This document shows positions 1 to 6,535 of a stretch of DNA of 59,778 nucleotides, one piece after another. The stretch is taken from NCBI GenBank assembly GCA_022563315.1, contig JADFNO010000003.1, positions 1-59,778 on the forward strand, written 5' to 3'. Each line of letters begins with the position of its first letter. Position 1 is the first letter of the stretch. This stretch comes from Planctomycetota bacterium (GTDB lineage: Bacteria > Planctomycetota > Phycisphaerae > Phycisphaerales > SM1A02). The position numbers were made by a program, and so were the translations under genes. The notes below the pieces were generated by a model. The model searched no databases, was not told where the DNA came from, and saw only the letters and a program-made list of their open reading frames with translations.

Positions 1-250
1 GGTTCCGCTTCAGCGCAAGAACAACGTATTCCTCGGGGCCCGCGTCGTCGGGAAGTGTCGGCAACCCGGGTTCTGCGGGCTGTCCTGCGTCTCCAGTGCG
101 ATAACGATGCGTCAGCTCGGGCGACGGATCCACGTCGATCGCTTCACGATCGATCCATTCTGCAAACGGCCCGGCTCGATAGTCGCTGACACAACCGGTA
201 AACACGAGCATGCCAAGAACGAGGGGAATGAATGAAAGTCGACTAGTCAT
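1..250 (-). CDS. TolC/CusC-type outer-membrane efflux lipoprotein, N-terminal part only
   Basis: Minus-strand reading frame starting with ATG at 250 and running off the window after 83 codons. The first 20 residues form a lipoprotein signal peptide: MTSR, a hydrophobic stretch, then the lipobox FTGC with Cys at residue 19. A low-complexity Pro/Asp segment follows and the frame reaches 'EEYVVLALKRN' at the edge, which resembles the first helix of TolC-family proteins (usually LALxxNP). TolC-type lipoproteins are the outer-membrane channel of RND metal or drug efflux pumps. The Cys-rich gene just upstream (479-991) fits a metal-efflux operon. The call rests on a short N-terminus, so the family is probable, the substrate is inference. 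Confidence 0.55.
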   Translation of the reverse strand, partial: MTSRLSFIPLVLGMLVFTGCVSDYRAGPFAEWIDREAIDVDPSPELTHRYRTGDAGQPAEPGLPTLPDDAGPEEYVVLALKRN

Positions 251-360
251 TGTGTATTTCCTGCGTACTCATCACGCGAAGCAATGCAGTTGCCGCTTGG
301 TTCCGTCACCATCGTCGTCGCGCCTGCGGCTGCGTATCTTGAGCGAAGCTGACCGCGCAA

Positions 361-391
361 AGTGTATCGCTCTGTCGATAAAGGATACACT
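361..391. promoter_or_regulatory. Inverted repeat, candidate operator or RNA hairpin
   Basis: Perfect 8-bp inverted repeat AGTGTATC (361-368) and GATACACT (384-391) separated by 15 bp. It lies between the Cys-rich gene and the TolC-type lipoprotein gene, 110 bp upstream of the latter's start. It could be a repressor operator for the presumed efflux operon or an intercistronic hairpin; the sequence does not decide. Confidence 0.35.
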
Positions 392-478
392 CTGAAGCAA
401 CAGCCGCAGCTGCACGATGAAGGTCCGAAGCGCGCGAACAGCGCGCCGTGGCCAAGCCGGTGCGGGTGAGATGTTCGA

Positions 479-991
479 CTAGATTGTAAGGAGGCAGTGG
501 CGTAGCAAGAGCGAATCTGCGCACGGCAAACCAGGCCCGGCTCGAGCCGTCCTCGCTTGTAAGCCGAAGCGCGCCACGCTTGGCACGACCATTGCTGGCG
601 TCCAGGCCAGCGTTTCCACGACTTGGAAATCGACCGCTCCGTGAATGGGAAGAACGGCGACCCGACCGATATTGGCGTCCCGCGAGTGATCGCCGCAGCC
701 GCAGGTAGCGGGATCGTCGTTTGGCGTGCTGGGCCCAGGCGCCGGCTCGCAGCAACTGCTCGGGCTCGCCACGCCAGCCGCGCTCGTCAACGATTCAGTT
801 GCGCGGAACGCGAGGCAATGTCCCTTCGCCGCGCTTGTCACCGCCGATTCGAACTGGTTGTAGGGGGCAGTTGGGGCGGCGCAGCTTGACGACGAGAGCG
901 CTGAACCGAACACGCCGCAGCAGCACCATGCGGGCGACCAGAGGGCCATGGTGACCGCCATGATGAAGCTGGTTATCTGTGTGTTGACCAT
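479..991 (-). CDS. Small exported Cys/His-rich protein next to efflux lipoprotein
   Basis: 170-residue protein if started at the ATG at 991; an in-frame ATG at 1039 adds 16 residues but would put charged sequence before the signal peptide. MVNTQ is followed by a hydrophobic stretch and then CCCGVF, so export is likely. Cysteines cluster as CCC, SCC and CGCGDH, and there are several His, which suggests metal binding. The C-terminus 'LLRHCLLTI' is hydrophobic and ends abruptly. No catalytic motif is recognised. The gene is followed on the same strand, 229 bp on, by the TolC-type lipoprotein. I infer a role in metal handling from composition and neighbourhood only. Confidence 0.5.
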   Translation of the reverse strand: MVNTQITSFIMAVTMALWSPAWCCCGVFGSALSSSSCAAPTAPYNQFESAVTSAAKGHCLAFRATESLTSAAGVASPSSCCEPAPGPSTPNDDPATCGCGDHSRDANIGRVAVLPIHGAVDFQVVETLAWTPAMVVPSVARFGLQARTARAGPGLPCADSLLLRHCLLTI

Positions 992-1268
992 GGGCCCTGA
1001 TGCCTTGCGAATCGTCGCTCTCGCATTATACAACGTCAATCTGGCCAGGGAAATTCAAAGAACCCGGGATTTCTTGCATACGGATCGGAAAAAAGGGAGA
1101 TTCTCGGGGTTTGAGCGTTCCCATTGGGTGACGCCTCGCCTCCAAGACGCCATCGTCACGCCGCGCCCACCGTGGGCTGGCCGCCGTCGTAGGCGTCCAG
1201 ACCATGCAGCAAAAGTCACGCATGCAGATACAGTGCCTCCCGTCCCCCGGCCACCGGAAGCTTGACTC
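992..1268. other. Intergenic region without recognisable gene
   Basis: No convincing reading frame on either strand. It separates the minus-strand Cys-rich gene from the repeat copy at 1269-1384 and the plus-strand lipoprotein gene, so promoters for both directions are expected here; I could not identify a clear -35/-10 pair. Confidence 0.4.
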
Positions 1269-1384
1269 GGAACACTCGGGACAGCCACCAATGTAATGCC
1301 CTGATGGAGTACTCTATTCAAGGTGTGCACGCCCTCTCGGATTCTCGCGCGAATCGAAGAAGTAGGTGACGTCCCTAGTTTCTC
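1269..1384. repeat. Palindrome-ended repeat, copy A
   Basis: About 116 bp closely matching copy B at 2161-2275. The two share a 25-bp identical stretch near the right end (core CGCGCGAATCGAAGAAGTAG) and many shorter matches throughout. The ends are inverted relative to each other: CGGGACAGCCACC on the left, GGTGACGTCCC on the right. Size, palindromic ends and repetition fit a REP/MITE-like element. It sits immediately upstream of the lipoprotein gene. Confidence 0.75.
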
Positions 1385-1443
1385 AAAGGTGACCAACGGT
1401 GAAGCGAACTCCGGACTATTCTCATCGCCGTGGAATCCGTAGG

Positions 1444-2127
1444 ATGGGTTGCTGTGGCAACATCTTAGCCGTGCGCAGGGCGATCCTCGTTGCTCTTAGC
1501 AGCAGTTGCCTGATGGGGAGCTGCAATAGTCAACAGCAACAGATCGGAGGACAACCGCCTGCACGCCTTGAGTTCCGAGTTGCTGCCCGGTTAGGCGACT
1601 TTTCTTCTAGCGAACTGGCGGAGATGCGAACCTGGCTTGCTACCGATAGCGATGGACGGGAGACCGAGCGGATGTGGCGATGGTTCGCGCTGAATGATCC
1701 GGCGCAATGGTCACCTCACCAGATCGACGACTGGGATTCTTTCCTTACAGAGCCGGCCCGCCACTTGGAGGAACACTTGGGGTTTGTTGCTGATGCTAAA
1801 GATGGACAGTGCTTCCTTCTGCTCTCTGCGGATCCGCAGCACATGCTCGTGCATGACAGCGAAGATTCATGGAGCGTGGCGTCCGTCTACCCGACGCATG
1901 ACATTACAGGTCGACCAGCTATAGGATTTGCCCTCGACGAGAAGGGAAGCCGGAGATTCGCGCTCCTTACTTCGCGAGCGGTCGGTTGGAACCTTGCAAT
2001 CCTGATTGACGACAAGATCTACTCCGCACCGAAGGTGATAGATCCTGTCGATGACGGGAGAAGCATCATATCTGGCTCGTTCAATCGGACGCAGCATCGG
2101 AGGATCCTCAGGATTCTACGAAATTAG
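1444..2127 (+). CDS. Lipoprotein resembling a free-standing SecD periplasmic (P1) domain
   Basis: 227 residues from the ATG at 1444; a GTG at 1399 would add 15 basic residues ahead of the signal peptide. The signal ends in LMGSC, a plausible lipobox, followed by a Gln-rich linker. The C-terminal third ('IGFALDEKGSRRFALLT', 'LAILIDDKIYSAPKVIDPV', 'SIISGSF') closely follows the SecD pattern: fxLnxeGaxxFaxlT, laIxLDgxxxSAPxI, IxGxf. In SecD this periplasmic head helps pull translocated proteins across the membrane, but here there are no membrane helices. Residues 40-130 are not recognised. The gene is flanked by copies A and B of the same repeat. Function is unknown; a chaperone-like or decoy role would be speculation. 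Confidence 0.7.
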   Translation: MGCCGNILAVRRAILVALSSSCLMGSCNSQQQQIGGQPPARLEFRVAARLGDFSSSELAEMRTWLATDSDGRETERMWRWFALNDPAQWSPHQIDDWDSFLTEPARHLEEHLGFVADAKDGQCFLLLSADPQHMLVHDSEDSWSVASVYPTHDITGRPAIGFALDEKGSRRFALLTSRAVGWNLAILIDDKIYSAPKVIDPVDDGRSIISGSFNRTQHRRILRILRN

Positions 2128-2160
2128 CCACCGCCACCTGGACCTGTACGGACGATGTGT

Positions 2161-2275
2161 GAGAATTCCGGACAGTCACCAACGTATTGGCCTGATTGAG
2201 TAGTCTATTTAAGGGTGCAGGGCTTCTCGAACTTTCGCGCGAATCGAAGAAGTAGGTGATTGTCCCGAATTTCCC
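2161..2275. repeat. Palindrome-ended repeat, copy B
   Basis: Direct-orientation second copy of the element at 1269-1384. Terminal inverted sequences are clearer here: CGGACAGTCACC (2169-2180) against GGTGATTGTCCCG (2255-2267), with AATTC-like flanks. It begins 33 bp after the lipoprotein gene's stop codon and could also act as a transcription stop or RNA-stabilising hairpin. Confidence 0.75.
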
Positions 2276-2363
2276 TACATCCCCGTGAGCCGTCCCGATG
2301 GAATTGGGACGGTTCGCACTCGCAGACCAAAACCCGTCCATCGCGCGTCCGCGGCGGGGTCGG

Positions 2364-3080
2364 TTAGGCGCTCTTGCGCATCGACTTTTGGCGAATCAGC
2401 CGGTCGCGCTTCTCGGCCAAATCTTCTTGTTTGCGCCTTGGTGCGACCTTGCGCGGCTTCGCTTTGACTTGTTTGGTCACTTCCCCGCCGGTTGCAGCTT
2501 GGAAGCAATGTCCAAGGAGCGACGTGAATTCTTGGCGCTGCATTTGGCGAACGAACTCGCCGACCGTGATCTTCGTTTCATTCGCGCGAGCTTGCTCGTA
2601 GATATCGATGAAGGCGTACGGCTCCCAGGCGCCGTTGAGCTTCAGGATCTCTCTGAAGCGATTCAGGGCGTCATCGGGGCTGGACCCAATCAATTCTATA
2701 GCTGTTTGAACAAGCGACGGGTAGATCGGATGATCGTCAAGCTGCCGGAAAAACCCTTTCGCGCCGTCGGCCCGTCCACGGTGCCGTTCGCTCAGAGCGA
2801 GGATGAAAAGAGATTCCTTGGGTCGTGCGCCCTGGGCGTACATTGCGGACTCGTCGATCCAGCCGTTCCACAAGTACAGGAGTGCGCGGACGGCCGCACC
2901 CATGGACTCATTCGTGAGGCTGGTCGGGGCGAAGAGTTGGGCGTCGTCCATCGCGTCCAAGGTCTTCTTCGCGGTGGAGCTTGGGTTGTGCTGCCATTGG
3001 ACGGCCGGCAGCGCCGTTCCCCGTGCGAGCAACAGCTTAGAGATTTCCGGAGCCGACTCTGAGATTTCCAGTTCGATCAT
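2364..3080 (-). CDS. Uncharacterised soluble protein
   Basis: 238-residue frame starting at the ATG at 3080. No signal peptide or membrane segment. The body is mostly helical (MIELEISESAPEISKLLLARG...), with short leucine/alanine-rich segments that could form TPR-like hairpins around residues 55-160 (for example 'RALLYLWNGWIDESAMYAQG', 'ALNRFREIL'). The last 40 residues are highly basic (KPRKVAPRRK...RQKSMRKSA), suggesting nucleic-acid contact or disorder. I do not recognise the family. It is preceded on the same strand by a 628-residue membrane protein gene, about 190 bp away, with no sign of an operon. Confidence 0.6.
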   Translation of the reverse strand: MIELEISESAPEISKLLLARGTALPAVQWQHNPSSTAKKTLDAMDDAQLFAPTSLTNESMGAAVRALLYLWNGWIDESAMYAQGARPKESLFILALSERHRGRADGAKGFFRQLDDHPIYPSLVQTAIELIGSSPDDALNRFREILKLNGAWEPYAFIDIYEQARANETKITVGEFVRQMQRQEFTSLLGHCFQAATGGEVTKQVKAKPRKVAPRRKQEDLAEKRDRLIRQKSMRKSA

Positions 3081-3273
3081 GGAACCGCCCCCGTTGCGAA
3101 TCAGGCACGTGCAAGGTACCCGTAGCGGTATCGTCCCAAACCCAGGCGCACATCGACGTGACCCTGGCGTATCGGGGCGCAGTAACCGTTGTAAACCGCC
3201 CAGCCCGCACAGTCGTTACAGCCGATCGAGGTCGCCTTATAGCGTGGCGGCCGCCGGTCGCGCTTCGGGGTCG

Positions 3274-5160
3274 TTACCGCCGGGAAAGTGAGGCGCCGAT
3301 CGTCAGGAGCCCGGCGAGCATGCACGCAGCCCCGAGCATCGGGGCGAGTCGACCGAACCGTGTGCTCGCAGCCGCAGCTTCGAGCATTCGATCATCACTG
3401 CCGCTGACCTCCGCTCGAATTGTGGTTGGCGTTTGCGCGATCCCGCGCGTCGGGTGATCGTCGATCAGGGCCGGCCGATCGTCGAGTTCCCCCAACGGCG
3501 GCTGAAGCGGTGTCGAGTCAAGCTGCGTGGTCGTCACCACCACAACGTCAACCGGGATCACGGGCGGCTGCAGAGTCGTCTCCTGCTGAGGGGTCGGCTC
3601 AGGCGATTCGCTCTGGTCGGGCAGGGGCCCGGCGTTTGCCGAGGCGAGGTACTCACCCAGGCGTTCCTGGAGGAAGTCAGGTCGCGGCTTGACAAGCGCG
3701 AAGACGTTGAGCGGTTCGTTTGGTGTTGGCGTCGCCTCTTGAATCTGGATCGAGCGCAGACCAAGGCGATACCCGAGCCCGGAGCGGGGCGAATCCGCCT
3801 TCTCCGGCTGTAGGCGGGTTGAGAGGCGCTCATTTGGCGCGCGCTCGGCGCGTATCTGTTGGGGAAGCATGCGCGTGTTCACTTTCGGGGCCAGGTTTGC
3901 GTTGAAGCGGTTCATCGCCCCGAATGTTGACGCCGGGCTTTGTCCCAGCCTGTCCGTCGCGCGGGTCGCATCGGCGGCCTCGGCGGCAAGCCGGGCTGCC
4001 TCTTGCCGATCGATACCGAACTCTCGTAGTGCTGCTTGAACCTTCTTGTCCTTCAGGTCGATATTGGCGAGGTCAGGCAAAATGCTGAGGAGGTCGGCAC
4101 TTCGTGCCTGCCCAACCTTGCCCAAAGCCGACGTCGCATCCGGCCGCTTCGCCGAGTCGGGATCGACGGCCCTCGATAACAATGTCTTCGCCGCTGACCT
4201 CGCCTCATCGCTGCTTGCGCTTGACAGGAGCGTCTCGGCCGCGGCCAGCTCGTCGTCGTCGAGCAGTTCCTTCAGTGCGCCGTCGTCGCTGCTCATGTCT
4301 GCGAGCAACGCCTTCGCGGTGGGCAGTCCCGCTTCATCAAGGAGCTCGTTGACGGCATCCAGATCACCCTCGGCGACGCGCTCGGCCAGGGCTTGCACAT
4401 CTGTTCCTTCCAGCAGGCCGCCGTCTGCGGTCAAGTCCGCAATCAGATCCTGCGCCCTTGGGTCGGCCAGGAGTTCCTCCAACTGCTCGCGATCATTGAG
4501 GATCTCTCGGAGTTGCTGTGGATCGTCCAGAAGATCGCGCAGAAGCTCTTGGTGTTCCTGGACCAAGCGAGCCGTCTGGAACACTGTGGCCAAGGAGCGG
4601 CGCGGAAGACGATCGCTGTTCGTAAATACGAAGCCGATGATCACCAGCAGCGTGCCCAGCGTCAGTCCGGCGCGGCGCGCTGCGCCGAGACCGTGGCGGC
4701 ACCGAGGGAACCGGATCAGAACCAGAACCGCAAGCGAGATCAGTGGCGACGGTCTCCACCACTCCGCGGCCGATCGGTTTGGTTTCGGTCGAGACCTGAT
4801 CAGAAACGGCAAGGTCACGAAGCTTCCCAGGGCCATCGCCGCGGCGAGGTACGGGCTGTACCAGTCGGCGCCCTCCATCCCGTACCACTTCAAGCAGAGG
4901 CGAATGTAGTTCAATCCCGCGGCGAGGATCAGCAGCGCGCTGATGTCAATGGCGAGTACGGCGAGGGTCCGAGTCCGGTCGACTCGCCCTGCGATCAGCG
5001 CACAAACACCGATGGCGAGTGCGAGCCGTACGCCGTGGATGTGGACCTGGGCGTCGATTCCCGAGAGGGCGTATCCAGCCAGCCCACAGAGCAGGAGATA
5101 CAACGCATAACCAAAAAGGACGTATTGCGATTGCCTGTGCAAAGCTGCCCCCCAACGCAC
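3274..5160 (-). CDS. Uncharacterised membrane protein with Leu/Asp-rich internal repeats
   Basis: 628 residues from the ATG at 5160. The first 185 residues hold about six hydrophobic segments (approx. 14-34, 42-60, 64-82, 102-120, 138-150, 168-185). Residues 195-350 are an acidic helical region with a repeated pattern of about 11-14 residues: 'LLRDLLDDPQQL', 'EILNDREQL', 'ELLADPRAQDL', 'ELLDEAGLPTAKALLAD', 'ELLDDDELAAAETLL'. A long Pro/Thr/Gln-rich, presumably disordered stretch (approx. 420-600) leads to a final membrane helix near 605-622. This gives an N-terminal membrane domain, a large soluble part and a C-terminal anchor. No known family is recognised; it may be a scaffold. Confidence 0.65.
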   Translation of the reverse strand: MRWGAALHRQSQYVLFGYALYLLLCGLAGYALSGIDAQVHIHGVRLALAIGVCALIAGRVDRTRTLAVLAIDISALLILAAGLNYIRLCLKWYGMEGADWYSPYLAAAMALGSFVTLPFLIRSRPKPNRSAAEWWRPSPLISLAVLVLIRFPRCRHGLGAARRAGLTLGTLLVIIGFVFTNSDRLPRRSLATVFQTARLVQEHQELLRDLLDDPQQLREILNDREQLEELLADPRAQDLIADLTADGGLLEGTDVQALAERVAEGDLDAVNELLDEAGLPTAKALLADMSSDDGALKELLDDDELAAAETLLSSASSDEARSAAKTLLSRAVDPDSAKRPDATSALGKVGQARSADLLSILPDLANIDLKDKKVQAALREFGIDRQEAARLAAEAADATRATDRLGQSPASTFGAMNRFNANLAPKVNTRMLPQQIRAERAPNERLSTRLQPEKADSPRSGLGYRLGLRSIQIQEATPTPNEPLNVFALVKPRPDFLQERLGEYLASANAGPLPDQSESPEPTPQQETTLQPPVIPVDVVVVTTTQLDSTPLQPPLGELDDRPALIDDHPTRGIAQTPTTIRAEVSGSDDRMLEAAAASTRFGRLAPMLGAACMLAGLLTIGASLSRR

Positions 5161-5422
5161 AGTGGCGTCGATGCTGCGGTCGCGTCACCGGCGCCCAGCG
5201 CGACCGTCCGGCTCGGCACGCGTAATGAACCTACCGCAGCGTCTACAGAACCATCGGATGAGCGCAACCTACGCTGATGAAGGCACTTGTAGAAATCGCG
5301 GTGGCGTAGGAACCCAGACGGAACAGGCTGGCCCTGCTGGTTATTGTCACCGGTTCGCGGACGGCCGATGTCGCGACGGAAGATGCGTCCGATAAGCCAA
5401 ACGCCGCTTCGACGGCGCTCAT

Positions 5423-6082
5423 TTAGCTGCGTCCGACGTGTGCGGGCGCGACAGCGGTTCTGTCCGGGCACGGCGACACGCTCGCTCGTAAGCGGCGAGG
5501 GATTCCGTACCACCAGCAATTCTTTACTGCACAAGCGCCTATGCACAGGATGCCGCCCAGCTCCAGCAGCCAACGGACTCGGACGCCAAGCATTTCGATT
5601 GCAAGCGCATCATCCAACTGATGAAACGACATCGCACGAGCGATGACGAAGCACAACAGTATGACGGTGCCTACGAACGCAAGAACATGGCGCGGCAGAA
5701 GCCGGCGCGTCAGAGCCAGCAGCACGGCCAATGAGATCAAACCGAATCCGGCAACGCCGGCGACAAGGGGTCGCTGGACACTGGATCTGTCTTCGTACCA
5801 ACCCTGCGACAGCGCGATGTTTCGGCCGAACTCAGTCAGCCACGATTCCAGGTCCAGATGTTTGTTCACACCGAGGATGACCATGCACAGGGTGAGCAAG
5901 GCCCAAAACAGGAAGCTCGCCCGGTACGCGACGGTGCGATCGTGTTTTCGGCGTTCGACCTTCCGATATTCTTTGGCCATGCGGGCGCCGATTCTCGCGA
6001 CGGACAGCGCCCATGCGCACGCGACCGCGACGATCAGGTAGAACGCCACGATCAGGGTTCCAGGTACGGCAGCATCGGCCAT
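5423..6082 (-). CDS. Conserved integral membrane protein, unknown function
   Basis: 219 residues from the ATG at 6082, which lies just before the first membrane helix (GTLIVAFYLIVAVACAWAL); upstream in-frame starts at 6187 and 6229 would add an unconvincing leader. Four membrane helices are visible (approx. 8-28, 56-78, 106-124, 132-152), with a fifth near 175-190. Between helices 2 and 3 is 'GVNKHLDLESWLTEFGRNIALSQGWYEDR', a pattern (NKxLDLxxxxxxxGRxxAxxxGWYxxR) that I know from small membrane proteins often mis-annotated as isopropylmalate isomerase. No enzyme motif is present. Function unknown. Confidence 0.6.
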   Translation of the reverse strand: MADAAVPGTLIVAFYLIVAVACAWALSVARIGARMAKEYRKVERRKHDRTVAYRASFLFWALLTLCMVILGVNKHLDLESWLTEFGRNIALSQGWYEDRSSVQRPLVAGVAGFGLISLAVLLALTRRLLPRHVLAFVGTVILLCFVIARAMSFHQLDDALAIEMLGVRVRWLLELGGILCIGACAVKNCWWYGIPRRLRASVSPCPDRTAVAPAHVGRS

Positions 6083-6535
6083 CCTTGGATGCCATCCGCT
6101 GGTTGTGACCTCGGCGAGCGTCGTACTAGTGATACCGATAATTTGCCAGCAGCAGGACATGATTCCTGGATACTCCTCAACGAACATGCGGTGTCGAGGT
6201 TGCCTTGGTGACGCCCATACGGCCCACACCAGAGCGGGCTTCGAACAATCGTTCTCAGCCCGCCTACCTCCCGCTCAACCACAGGTTCCAATACTGGGCC
6301 TCGCATGCCAGCGCCTCGCCGTGTTCTCGTGCTGAGGTTGCCGGGTATTCCGTTTGTAGGCGTTGCGCCGGTTGTGTGTTTTGTGCGGAAAGGGCGCGGC
6401 ATCTGCGATCGATGGCTCGATTACGGTGGGCAGCGCCCGCTCCACGGCGCCGCCGATCCGCGGGTACGAGGGGCCATGCGATCGTTTGTGAGGAATTCGA
6501 AGCGGGCGGTGTCTTGGCGTATGCCGTGGCGAACG
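6083..6535. other. Intergenic region without convincing gene
   Basis: About 450 bp between two minus-strand genes. Reading frames present here have unnatural composition and no recognisable domain. It is expected to carry the promoter of 5423-6082 and the 3' end of the ankyrin transcript; no clear terminator was seen. Confidence 0.4.

Noticed and set aside
3101-3325. 74-codon minus-strand frame with a CNDCAGWAVYNGYC segment
   Set aside because: It overlaps the C-terminus of the 628-residue membrane protein in another frame, has no clear start signal, and its basic first half looks like shadow coding. A real small Cys-containing gene in 3081-3273 cannot be fully excluded.
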